From NCBI GenBank assembly GCA_965656535.1, contig CBFHKX010000001.1, positions 372,001 through 436,000 on the forward strand: a stretch of 64,000 nt of DNA. The letters run 5' to 3'. The position numbers and the translations under genes are program-made. Position 1 is the stretch's first letter. Each line of letters begins with the position of its first letter. Below, piece by piece: positions 33,985 to 42,905 of the stretch. The stretch is from Lishizhenia sp965656535. Its GTDB lineage: Bacteria; Bacteroidota; Bacteroidia; Flavobacteriales_D; Crocinitomicaceae. Under the pieces are notes generated by a model, which was given only the letters and a program-made list of their open reading frames with translations, made no database searches and was not told the DNA's origin.

Positions 33985-35733
33985 CTAATTAGAAAGAGTG
34001 TTATCTCTTGTTGTTGAGCACTTTTGAGTATATTCTTCTGATGTCCATTCTTTTATGTAAACCTCTGAGAAATCATAATAACACAAGGGGTTTAAAGAAA
34101 GGTTTCTAACTTTTGAATAAGACAATATTATCGATTCTTCATACCAAAGTATAATAAAAGGAGCTTCTTTCATCATTACTTTTTCTGCTTCAACAAAGTT
34201 TTTATATTGCTCTAGTATGGTACTCGCATCTCTACCAGCTTCGTAAAAATCATCAAATTGAGCATTCTTGTATCGGGCAGTATTAACCATAGAAAGCGCT
34301 TCGGGGTTATCCGGTATCGCTTTTCCATATGCATTTTGAAGAAAAGACTCTACTCCATAATAGTCTGCATACCAAGAACTTCTAAAAATATCTCCTTTAC
34401 CTAAGTTTGCATTATTCTCTTTATCTTCGAAATTCATACCAGTTATGTTTACATTAATATTCAATGTATTTTTCATCTGTTTAGCAAACTCTTCGGCAAC
34501 AGCTGAATGTACCGCGCTGAAGTTAAACTTTAAATCTATTGTTGGGAAACCTTCTCCATTTGGATATCCTGCTTTAGCTAAAAGTTTTTTTGCTTTATCT
34601 GGTTGGTAGGTGTAGCTAAATTTTTTAACCTCCTTTGTGTCATAACCAGAAAATCCTGCAGGAGGGATTAATCCAGCATCTCCAATATCGTATGCCTGAT
34701 GATTTAGAATATCGTTAACAATTTTGTCTCTATTTAATGCATAATTTATTGCTTGTCTAACCCTTACGTCTTTAAACTTTTCCTCCAAAAGGTTAAAAAT
34801 ATAAAACTGTGTTGCTAAAATGGGTTTCCTTCTAAGTAATAATTTAGGTGGAGTTGAAGAGAAGTCAACCATCTTACCCTCTAACATATCTGTTATTCTA
34901 TTGGGTGGTAAACCTTCAATTACATCAATTTTTTGCTTTTCAAAAAGAGATAACTGCTCCAAATTTTTAGATTCTATAAAGAACACAATTGAGTCTAAGT
35001 AGGGTAGACTATTTTGATCTTTATCTTTTTTGTGATAACGTTCGTTTTTGGTCAAAACGATGGTTTTTTTATCTTCTATTAAATGTGTTTTGGAGTATTT
35101 GAATGGCCCAGTACCGATAAGTGCAGTTTCATCTCCAGCTTGTATAACTTCTCTAGCCAAGATTGCTGTATTTATCATACTCAACTTATCTAAGAACTTA
35201 TTGTCCCTTTTTTTGAGTTTAATTTTAATTATATTCCCACTAGCCGAAATGCCTTTTATGGTTTTTGATTTGTTGTTGTGAAATGCTTTTGCACCTTCTA
35301 CAGCATCTTCAAAAACAGTAGAGTAGGCAACTGTTTTAGGTTCTTCAGAACAGATTAATTCAAAGGTATAAATCACGTCATCAACACTGAGTTTTCTGTG
35401 GGAACCAATCGCAGGATGAGGATGAAAGTAAATGTTATTTTTAAGTTCAAAGGTATAGGTTAGCCCATCTTTCGATTCTTTAATACTTTTAGCAATCCTC
35501 GGAACTGGTTTAAGTGATTTAGGATCTAGAGAAACAAGACCTTCCAAAACTTGTGAGGCTACTTTTGAAGAATAAACATCGCTAATATTACGCGCAATAA
35601 ATGTAGAGGGTGCATTGAGTAAAGCGCAAGAAAAAGTTCCACCGGCGTTTTCTGATATTCTTTGACTGTTCAACTCTTTGCAAGAAGAAAGAGTGAGAAT
35701 AAGCAGAGTGAGAAGAAACGATTTTTTTATCAT
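33985..35733 (-). CDS. Extracellular solute-binding lipoprotein, family 5 (peptide/nickel type)
   Basis: This 582-aa protein has a lipobox (LSSC, Cys18) and the SBP_bac_5 fold: an N-terminal segment with VASQVLEGLVSLDP, the GLTYTFELKNNIYFHP motif, RVRQAINYALNRDKIV, and a C-terminal region ending ILWYEESIILSYS. By family it binds oligopeptides or similar ligands for an ABC importer. No permease or ATPase is nearby, so it is an orphan here; in this phylum such proteins sometimes act with distant transport genes. The N-terminal Cys predicts membrane anchoring. Confidence 0.88.
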   Translation of the reverse strand: MIKKSFLLTLLILTLSSCKELNSQRISENAGGTFSCALLNAPSTFIARNISDVYSSKVASQVLEGLVSLDPKSLKPVPRIAKSIKESKDGLTYTFELKNNIYFHPHPAIGSHRKLSVDDVIYTFELICSEEPKTVAYSTVFEDAVEGAKAFHNNKSKTIKGISASGNIIKIKLKKRDNKFLDKLSMINTAILAREVIQAGDETALIGTGPFKYSKTHLIEDKKTIVLTKNERYHKKDKDQNSLPYLDSIVFFIESKNLEQLSLFEKQKIDVIEGLPPNRITDMLEGKMVDFSSTPPKLLLRRKPILATQFYIFNLLEEKFKDVRVRQAINYALNRDKIVNDILNHQAYDIGDAGLIPPAGFSGYDTKEVKKFSYTYQPDKAKKLLAKAGYPNGEGFPTIDLKFNFSAVHSAVAEEFAKQMKNTLNINVNITGMNFEDKENNANLGKGDIFRSSWYADYYGVESFLQNAYGKAIPDNPEALSMVNTARYKNAQFDDFYEAGRDASTILEQYKNFVEAEKVMMKEAPFIILWYEESIILSYSKVRNLSLNPLCYYDFSEVYIKEWTSEEYTQKCSTTRDNTLSN

Positions 35734-35928
35734 AAAAGTCTATTTAAGTAGATAGCTTTCTATTTATCTAATGTAATAGATAATATTGAGTTCTGACGAA
35801 ATAAAATTTTTTTTTTAATGTTGCGTTTATTTCGTTCGTTTTAAACTGAAAAAATCTGCTCTACCCGTTGGATAATTCAAAAATTGCAGTTATTATTGCA
35901 CTTAATTGGCACTACACTAAGGAATTAA

Positions 35929-36723
35929 ATGAAAATACTGATCTCTATATTAACGCTGCTTACAGTTATTTTTACCTCGCGAGCCAACCTTTCTTTTGAA
36001 GGAAGTTATCAAGGAAAAAATTTATATGTACAAAACCCTGAGACTGAAGATGGTTTTGGTTTTTGTGCTACTAAAGTTACGGTTAATGGCGATGTAATGC
36101 CAGGAGGAGTAAGCAGACACGCATTTGAGATTAATTTTTCTTTATTCAATCTTAAGGTTGGAGAAGCTGTTTTTATTGTTATATATCATGACGATGAGTG
36201 CAAGCCAAAAGTATTGAATCCAGAAGTACTTTTGCCCCGCTCAACGTTTAAAGAAGAGTTAATTACTGTTAACGATGATGGATTGCTTAAATGGTCTACT
36301 ACCGGAGAGCAGGGAAAGTTACCGTATAAAATAGAGCAATTTAGATGGAGCAAATGGGTTACCGTTGGAGAGGTTGATGGAACAGGAAAATTAGATTTAA
36401 ATGAATATGAGTTTCAAGTTATACCGCATTCTGGAGAAAATAAAGTGAGAGTCGTTCAAATTGATCATTCAGGTCAAAAAAGAAAGAGTTCTGAGCAAGT
36501 CTTTGTTTCTGATGTTCCAGCTGTAGAGATGTCTCCCAAAAAAGTGAAAAAAGAGATTAATTTTTCAAGCGAAGGAAATCCTACTGAAACGAAGTATGAA
36601 ATCTACGACGCATACGGCAATATTGTGAAGAAAGGATTTGGATCAAGCGTTAATTGCGAGAATTTGAGGAAAGGCATCTATTATATCAATTTTGATAATA
36701 GAAACGAGAAATTTATACGTTGA
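35929..36723 (+). CDS. Secreted protein with T9SS-like C-terminal domain
   Basis: This 264-aa protein has a signal peptide ending near SRANL, a first domain with a conserved-looking FGFCATKVTVNGD segment, an Ig-like middle (DDGLLKWSTTGEQGKLPYKIEQFRW), and a last ~65 residues that look like a type A sorting domain (YEIYDAYGNIVKKGFG ... LRKGIYYINF), though the usual PNP motif is replaced (VEMSPKKVKKEI). I do not recognise a named family. It has its own terminator. Confidence 0.65.
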   Translation: MKILISILTLLTVIFTSRANLSFEGSYQGKNLYVQNPETEDGFGFCATKVTVNGDVMPGGVSRHAFEINFSLFNLKVGEAVFIVIYHDDECKPKVLNPEVLLPRSTFKEELITVNDDGLLKWSTTGEQGKLPYKIEQFRWSKWVTVGEVDGTGKLDLNEYEFQVIPHSGENKVRVVQIDHSGQKRKSSEQVFVSDVPAVEMSPKKVKKEINFSSEGNPTETKYEIYDAYGNIVKKGFGSSVNCENLRKGIYYINFDNRNEKFIR

Positions 36724-36741
36724 TAGATAAAAATTATTTAT

Positions 36742-36778
36742 TAAAACCCGTCAGCTATTCAGTTAACGGGTTTTTTTG
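36742..36778 (+). terminator. Terminator between the T9SS-like gene and mce
   Basis: Stem AAAACCCGT/ACGGGTTTT followed by T residues. It lies inside the longest possible reading frame of mce and so decides against any start before 36792. Confidence 0.85.
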
Positions 36779-36791
36779 TAATATTATCCCA

Positions 36792-37196
36792 ATGAGAAAA
36801 ATAGAACACTTAGGAATAGCCGTTAGAAACATTGAAGAAAGCAGACAGGTTTATGAGAAATTACTGAATGCGCCTTGCTATAAATTAGAAGAGGTTAAAA
36901 GCGAAGGAGTAAATACTGCATTTTTTCAAATTGGAGAATCTAAGATAGAGCTCCTAGAAGCTACAAAAGACAATAGTCCGATAGCTAAATTTATTGAAAA
37001 GCGCGGACCAGGAATACACCATATTGCATTTGACGTGGATGATATTGATGCGGAAATAAAAAGATTAAAATCGGAAGGGTTTACAATGATTCATGAAATT
37101 GCAAAAGATGGCGCAGACAATAAACGAATTGCATTTTTACACCCAAAGTCTACAGACGGTATTTTAGTTGAACTTTGTATGGATAGAAAAGATTAA
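36792..37196 (+). CDS. mce: Methylmalonyl-CoA epimerase
   Basis: This 134-aa glyoxalase-fold enzyme interconverts (2R)- and (2S)-methylmalonyl-CoA in propionate metabolism. It has the metal ligand in KIEHLGIAV (His5), IGESKIELLEA, the GPGIHHIAFDV segment (metal His) and the final ILVELC glutamate. I start at 36792 (MRKIEH) because the upstream 24 codons contain the previous gene's terminator. Its stop overlaps the stop of the convergent ftsE gene (TTAA). Confidence 0.93.
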   Translation: MRKIEHLGIAVRNIEESRQVYEKLLNAPCYKLEEVKSEGVNTAFFQIGESKIELLEATKDNSPIAKFIEKRGPGIHHIAFDVDDIDAEIKRLKSEGFTMIHEIAKDGADNKRIAFLHPKSTDGILVELCMDRKD

Positions 37197-37894
37197 ATTC
37201 CTTCTTGAAAGGGATTAAATCTGTGAATGGTTTCCATTTCTTTTATGGTTTGATCGTTTACGCGAAGCACTCTTCCTTGAAATTTTTCTACAAGGTTAAG
37301 GTTATGTGTTGCCATTAATACGGCAGTACCTTCTTTTGCAATAGCAAGTAGCAAGCGCATTATTTCTTCAGAGGTTTCGGGATCTAAATTTCCGGTTGGC
37401 TCATCTGCTAAAATTAGTGAAGGAGTATTGAGTAAAGCCCGAGCAATAGAAACACGTTGTTGTTCTCCTCCAGATAGCTTGTGAGGCATTTCATTTGCTT
37501 TACTTTCAATGCCAACCATTCGAAGAACCTCAAGTGCTCTTTTTTCCATTTCTTTCTTTTTTTTCCAACCTGTAGATTTTAGAACAAACAGTAAGTTTTT
37601 CATCACTGTTCTATCCATTAGGAGTTGAAAATCTTGGAAAACGATACCAATTTTTCTTCTTAGATAAGGAATTTGCTTTGGCTTTAGCTGCGTAAGGTCA
37701 AAATCAGCAACAGTACCGTTTCCTTCTTTAAGCGGAATTTCGCCGTATAAAGTTTTAAGAAAGCTACTTTTACCTGAGCCTGTCTTTCCAATTAAATAAA
37801 CAAATTCTCCAGGATTAAGTGCAAGATTGATGTCAGATAACACCAAGTTCTTTTGTTGGTAGATTTTTGCTTCAAAAATTTTAATTACGCTCAC
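37193..37894 (-). CDS. ftsE: Cell-division ATP-binding protein FtsE
   Basis: This 233-aa ABC ATPase has Walker A GKTGSGKSS (36-44), the Q-loop VFQDFQLL, the signature LSGGEQQRVSIARAL, and Walker B LILADEPTGNLD. Best match is FtsE, which with FtsX controls septal peptidoglycan hydrolases. ftsX is not adjacent here, as is common in this phylum. The gene is divergent from the TPR-protein gene, with about 155 bp between starts. Confidence 0.88.
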   Translation of the reverse strand: MSVIKIFEAKIYQQKNLVLSDINLALNPGEFVYLIGKTGSGKSSFLKTLYGEIPLKEGNGTVADFDLTQLKPKQIPYLRRKIGIVFQDFQLLMDRTVMKNLLFVLKSTGWKKKKEMEKRALEVLRMVGIESKANEMPHKLSGGEQQRVSIARALLNTPSLILADEPTGNLDPETSEEIMRLLLAIAKEGTAVLMATHNLNLVEKFQGRVLRVNDQTIKEMETIHRFNPFQEGI

Positions 37895-38049
37895 ACTTAT
37901 TTCCTTTAAACGTAAAGTTGCAAAATCTTCTTTGATTTTTTAATGAATTGTATAACAATCTTAACAAAATTGCGTTTAAAACTTTCAAAGCTGTTTCGTC
38001 ATACCGGGAAAATCCCCCTTAATTTTACGTGTTTATAAAAAGAGTATCT

Positions 38050-41000
38050 ATGCGTTATTCTCATTGGTTGTATATCGGACTTTTTGTTTTTGCTTCTTGC
38101 TTCTCTAGTCAAGCTCAGCGTCAAGAAAAATTTAACGGAGAGTACAGTCTTTTTTATGCTGCCGAAGATTTGTATGAAAAAGACCAATATGCTGCTGCAA
38201 GAGCTAGCTTTCAAGAGTTTTACAATCACTTCAATTACGAAAAAAATGATCCGCTTTTCATGAAAGCTAGGTATTATGAAGGATTGTCTGCATTGTACTT
38301 GTATAATAATGATGCGGTTGATATTCTACTTGACTTCTTAAAGGATTACCCCGAAAGTATTTACAAGTACCAATTGTATTTGGAGATCGGAAAGTACTTT
38401 CATCAAAAAAAGAAATATGCAGAAGCCGTTAATTGGTTTGCACAAGTAGATATTACTGAGGTAGACGCAGAAGAAAGAGATGAATTTTACTTTAAAAAGG
38501 GATATGCATATTTTCAATTAGGCGAGTACAAAGCTGCCCGAAATGCCTTTTTTGATATTAAAGATGGTAATTCACAATACGCAAAACCGGCACTTTACTA
38601 TTTCTCACATATTGCTTATCAAGACAAAAATTATCAGGTAGCGTTAGAAGGTTTTACCACACTGGTGAAAGATGAAAAATACAAAACTGCAGTACCTTAT
38701 TACATTGCACAAATTTATTACTTGCAAGGAAAGTATGAACAGCTTACAGACTTTGCACCTCAATTTAGTTTGGATGAAAAAGATGCAGATAATGCAGAAT
38801 TAAACCACCTTATTGGTGATGCATACTACCGCGTAGAAAAATATGATGAAGCCGTAAGTTATTTGTCTAAATATGCACAACAAACAGCAACTACCCGAGA
38901 AGATAATTATCAACTGGGTTACGCTTATTATAAAAGTAGTCGTTGCTCATTTGCCATAAAACAGTTTGAACAAGTAGCAAGAATCGATGATGAACTAGGA
39001 CAAATTGCGTCTTATCACCTTGGAGAGTGTTATTTAAAAACGGGTAATGACGCATTTGCTCGAAATTCATTTCAGAAAGCTGCAAATTTAGACTTTGATT
39101 TAACGATACAAGAAGATGCCCTTTACAACTACGCCGTTTTGTGTTACAAGTTAAACTATAACCCGTATGACGAAGCGATAGAAGCGTTTGAAAAATATTT
39201 GGCACAATACCCCAACTCTGCCCGTAAAAACGATGTTTATCAGTATTTAGTAAACGTTTATTCGAATACTAAAAATTATCAAGCAGCTTTAACCTCTTTA
39301 GATAAGCTGCCAACTTTAGATATTAAATTGAAGTCTGCTTATCAAATAATTGCATACAACAGAGGAATTGAGCTATATGAGCGAGCAGATTACACCGGAG
39401 CGATTGAAGCTTTAAAAGCAGTTCAAAAATATCCAATAAATAGCGAAATTCTTGGAAAATCTTATTTCTGGTCGGCAGATGCTTACTACATGGATAAAGA
39501 TTACTTAAAAGCCATCACAGCGTATACATCTTTTTTGTCCATTCCAGGAAATTATAGTTCTAATCTGAAAGAGAACGCGTATTATAATATCGCTTATGCC
39601 TATTTTATGAGAAAGGACTATGTGCAAGCAAAACAGTCGTTTAGAACCTTTACCGATCTTAATAACATTAAAAGTAAAATGAAATTAGCCGATGCGTATG
39701 CACGTTTGGCAGATTGTTTTTACGTAACGAAAACAGATAATCAGCAAGCAATTCAGAACTATCAGAATTCCATTGATATGAAAATGGGAGGTGAAGATAA
39801 GAGTCTCTATTATCAAGCAAACGCCTATGGTTTGGTAGGGAACATTGATAAAAAGATATCAAATTTATTGAATATTGTAAACAATTATTCAACCTCTAAA
39901 TATGTAACACGCTCTATATTTGAAATAGGTAGCAGTTATGAGTTGCAAAAAAATTATCCTAAAGCGATACAGTATTTTGAGCAGTTGGTTAGAGATTATC
40001 CAGATAATTTATTGGTGATAGATGCCTTGTTAGAAATTGCAGATGTCAAGTTCAAACAACAAAAGTTTTCAGCATCTGAAAGTTATTACCAACGTGTTTT
40101 AAATGAGTACGATTTAGATGACAATATGTGTCAAAGTGCAGTAAAAGGACTGGTAGATATCTATGCTGCGCTAAATCAAGTAGAAAAGATAAGTGCACTT
40201 CGTACGCAGTATGCTTGTGCAAATATTGAAGAGAATTTAGAAGAGAATATTTTTTATGATAAAGCAGTGATTCCATACAACAATGAAGAGTATGTAACTG
40301 CAATACAAGAGCTAAATAGATATTTAACTAATTTTCCAGAGGGAAGATTTAAAACTGAAATGCAAGGATACTTAGCAGATGCGTATTTCCAAACAGCTGA
40401 CGAGGAAATGGCCTTGGCTGTTTACGAACAATTGCTAGAAGGGCAAGACTCTCCGTTTACAGAAATAGCTTTGATAAGATCTTCTAAACTCTTATATAAT
40501 AAAGAGGAATACCAAAAGGCTTTACCGTATTATGCACGACTAGAGAAAATTGCATCAACACCAGAGGTAATTTATAATACACGTGTAGGTTTAATGCGTA
40601 CGAATTTCATTCTTTTAGCATACGAAAATGCTCACCCTGCAGCGGTTAAGGTGTTAATGGACAAACAGATTTCTAATCAAGTAGAGGTAGAAGCGAATTA
40701 TATTGCTGGTGTAGCACTTTATTATGACCAGCTATACGAAGACGCGCTCCCTTATTTAGAGTGGACATCAAAAAATTCAGGTACAATAAGAGGAGCAGAA
40801 GCACAACATATCCTGGCAGAGGCATACTACGAATTAGAGCAGTACAACAAAGCCAAATCAGCACATAAAAGTATGATGAAACGCAAGCCAGCGTATGACT
40901 TTTGGATAGCAAAATCACTTATTCTAGAGTCGCGCGTTTTGTTGGCAGAAAATGAGCCATATCAAGCAGAAAATACAATAAACCTGGTATTGAGTAATTA

Positions 41001-41145
41001 CCCAATACAAGACGATGGTATAGTTGATGAGGCGCAAGCTGTTAAGTCTGAAATTGAAGCGATTATAAACCCATCAAATACAACTATCAAAACAGAAACA
41101 CAGAATATTATAGAAATTGAAGAGGAAGGAGGGAACGATGAGTAA
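38050..41145 (+). CDS. Large periplasmic TPR-repeat protein
   Basis: I choose the ATG at 38050 (signal peptide MRYSHWLYIGLFVFASCFSSQAQ), not the GTG at 38029. The mature ~1000 residues are nearly all tetratricopeptide-like helical repeats (AALYYFSHIAYQDKNYQVALEG, YQLGYAYYKSSRCSFAIKQFEQ, ALLEIADVKFKQQKFSASESYY and many more), ending in an acidic tail (EIEEEGGNDE). It is translationally coupled to an outer-membrane barrel gene by an 8-bp overlap, so the pair may form an envelope scaffold or export module. Function is unknown. Confidence 0.85.
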   Translation: MRYSHWLYIGLFVFASCFSSQAQRQEKFNGEYSLFYAAEDLYEKDQYAAARASFQEFYNHFNYEKNDPLFMKARYYEGLSALYLYNNDAVDILLDFLKDYPESIYKYQLYLEIGKYFHQKKKYAEAVNWFAQVDITEVDAEERDEFYFKKGYAYFQLGEYKAARNAFFDIKDGNSQYAKPALYYFSHIAYQDKNYQVALEGFTTLVKDEKYKTAVPYYIAQIYYLQGKYEQLTDFAPQFSLDEKDADNAELNHLIGDAYYRVEKYDEAVSYLSKYAQQTATTREDNYQLGYAYYKSSRCSFAIKQFEQVARIDDELGQIASYHLGECYLKTGNDAFARNSFQKAANLDFDLTIQEDALYNYAVLCYKLNYNPYDEAIEAFEKYLAQYPNSARKNDVYQYLVNVYSNTKNYQAALTSLDKLPTLDIKLKSAYQIIAYNRGIELYERADYTGAIEALKAVQKYPINSEILGKSYFWSADAYYMDKDYLKAITAYTSFLSIPGNYSSNLKENAYYNIAYAYFMRKDYVQAKQSFRTFTDLNNIKSKMKLADAYARLADCFYVTKTDNQQAIQNYQNSIDMKMGGEDKSLYYQANAYGLVGNIDKKISNLLNIVNNYSTSKYVTRSIFEIGSSYELQKNYPKAIQYFEQLVRDYPDNLLVIDALLEIADVKFKQQKFSASESYYQRVLNEYDLDDNMCQSAVKGLVDIYAALNQVEKISALRTQYACANIEENLEENIFYDKAVIPYNNEEYVTAIQELNRYLTNFPEGRFKTEMQGYLADAYFQTADEEMALAVYEQLLEGQDSPFTEIALIRSSKLLYNKEEYQKALPYYARLEKIASTPEVIYNTRVGLMRTNFILLAYENAHPAAVKVLMDKQISNQVEVEANYIAGVALYYDQLYEDALPYLEWTSKNSGTIRGAEAQHILAEAYYELEQYNKAKSAHKSMMKRKPAYDFWIAKSLILESRVLLAENEPYQAENTINLVLSNYPIQDDGIVDEAQAVKSEIEAIINPSNTTIKTETQNIIEIEEEGGNDE
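41125..41133 (+). promoter_or_regulatory. Unusually strong Shine-Dalgarno site before the barrel gene
   Basis: A GGAAGGAGG sequence sits just before the ATG at 41138, inside the end of the TPR gene. Shine-Dalgarno sites are rare in this phylum. It decides the start (not the TTG at 41117) and suggests coupled re-initiation. Confidence 0.65.
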
Positions 41146-42850
41146 ATTTATGATTATAAGTTTCTTGTTCATGTCTTTTTCACTAATTGGACAATCTAAT
41201 GGTGAGGTAGATTTGAATACAGATTACGACAGTTCAATAGAAGGTGCATATAGAATTGGAGCTCGGCCAGTGCAAATAGACACAATAATTCCTACGCCAA
41301 CTATTTCGTATCCTTTACTTTCTGTAAAGTTTGATACCGGTATTGAGGTAAATCCTATAGAACCGGCTAAGGTGATTATTAAAGACAAATTACCTCAATT
41401 GTATAGAGGATATGCTAGAGTTGGTGTTCATTCAGATCCTGGAGCACTAGCAGAAATATATTATACATCTTTGCGTTCTAGAAAATTTCTTTGGGGAGCA
41501 CAAGCTAATCACATTTCTTCTTTTGGTGGGTTGTCGGATTTTGCCAACTCAAATTATGATTTAACTAGGGCAAAGGTTTTCGGACAAATTAACCAGAAAC
41601 GCTACACGCTTAAGGGAAATATTCATTACAATAACCATGGTTTACATTATTATGGTTTTGAAAATCCGGATGCAAATAGAGATAGTATTTCTCAACGATA
41701 TAGCGATTTTGGTTTGAGCACAGCATTTCAGTCTCACAAAAAAGATTCGTCACATTTAAATTATTCAATTGGCTTAGATTACACGAATTATTTAGATCAG
41801 AAACCGGCAATTGATTCTCTTTCTCAATGGCGAGCAAACGAGAATTATGTTGCGTTAAACACGCGGTGGGATTATAAATTAAATCGGGAGGTATTTGCCC
41901 TTGATTTTAATGTTAAGTATAACGATTATAGATACGGTTCTGAAGGAGATACGCTCACTTCAATCTTAGACTCTGGACGCGTAAACCAAAACACTATTGT
42001 ACAATTAAAGCCAACGATTTTAACTCAAAGTAGAGATAATAAATTTAGAGCTGAGGTGGGGTTTGATTTTACATTAGATTTTCAAGACGGCGCACGTGCC
42101 CACATTTATCCTATTGCAGAAGTTAAATATTCTTTGTTTGAAGACCTATTTATTCCTTACGCTGGGCTGAAAGGAGAGTTGAGACAAAACACGTTTAGAT
42201 CGTTAACTCGTACAAATGAATTTTTGTTGAGCAACATACATTTAGATAATGAAACCGAAGCGATAAACGCCTTTATTGGATTGAAGGGAACCTTAAGTAA
42301 GCGCATAGGCTTTGATATAGGTGCATACTTTTCTAACCACAAGAACATGGCGCTTTTTGTTACAGACACTTTATTTTCTGCAGGCAATACGTTTAACGTA
42401 ATTTACGATACCATTAATAGAACAAAGATAGAAGGTAGTATTCACTACCAACTTTCTGAGAAACTAAAAATAGATGCTGTAGCACGCTATTTTTCTTACC
42501 AAGCTAGAAATAATCCTTTTGCATGGAACCGTCCGCAAGTAGAAATTATGGCGCGTGGACATTATAATTTATACGATAAATTCTTATTTAATTTAGATTT
42601 AAATTTTGAAGGAGGAAGATACGCACAAGTTTATGATTCTAGCTTACAAGATGTGAAAGAGCAAGATGGTATTTTGTATAAATCGTTGGGTTTTATAGCA
42701 GATGTAAACCTTGGTGTAGAATACAGATATAACACAAGAGTTTCAGCTTTTGTAAATGCAAATAATCTTGCAGCACAGCGCTATCAGAGGTGGTTCAATT
42801 ATCCAGTTAGAGGATTTCAAGTTTTAGGAGGATTTACCTTTAGATTTTAA
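41138..42850 (+). CDS. Outer-membrane beta-barrel protein coupled to the TPR protein
   Basis: The 570-aa protein has a signal peptide ending LIGQ and a short N-terminal segment with ITPTP-like Pro-rich strands (TIIPTPTISYPLLSVKFD), then about 20 alternating strands (RKFLWGAQANHIS, YSIGLDYTNYL, ALNTRWDYKLN, GAYFSNHKNMALF, ...) ending in the aromatic FQVLGGFTFRF typical of outer-membrane barrels. No plug domain is present, so it is not a classical TonB receptor. It overlaps the TPR gene by 8 bp. Confidence 0.8.
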   Translation: MSKFMIISFLFMSFSLIGQSNGEVDLNTDYDSSIEGAYRIGARPVQIDTIIPTPTISYPLLSVKFDTGIEVNPIEPAKVIIKDKLPQLYRGYARVGVHSDPGALAEIYYTSLRSRKFLWGAQANHISSFGGLSDFANSNYDLTRAKVFGQINQKRYTLKGNIHYNNHGLHYYGFENPDANRDSISQRYSDFGLSTAFQSHKKDSSHLNYSIGLDYTNYLDQKPAIDSLSQWRANENYVALNTRWDYKLNREVFALDFNVKYNDYRYGSEGDTLTSILDSGRVNQNTIVQLKPTILTQSRDNKFRAEVGFDFTLDFQDGARAHIYPIAEVKYSLFEDLFIPYAGLKGELRQNTFRSLTRTNEFLLSNIHLDNETEAINAFIGLKGTLSKRIGFDIGAYFSNHKNMALFVTDTLFSAGNTFNVIYDTINRTKIEGSIHYQLSEKLKIDAVARYFSYQARNNPFAWNRPQVEIMARGHYNLYDKFLFNLDLNFEGGRYAQVYDSSLQDVKEQDGILYKSLGFIADVNLGVEYRYNTRVSAFVNANNLAAQRYQRWFNYPVRGFQVLGGFTFRF

Positions 42851-42867
42851 ACAAAATTTAAATTCAA

Positions 42868-42902
42868 ATAAAACCCCTTCATGCAATATGAAGGGGTTTT
42901 TT
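42868..42902. terminator. Bidirectional terminator between the barrel gene and icd
   Basis: The perfect AAACCCCTTCAT/ATGAAGGGGTTT stem with a 5-nt loop is followed by a T-run, between convergent genes. Confidence 0.85.
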
Positions 42903-42905
42903 GTT

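Noticed and set aside
36720..36791. Longer mce start
   Set aside because: The extra codons contain the terminator of the upstream gene, and the enzyme family begins at MRKIEHLGIAV.
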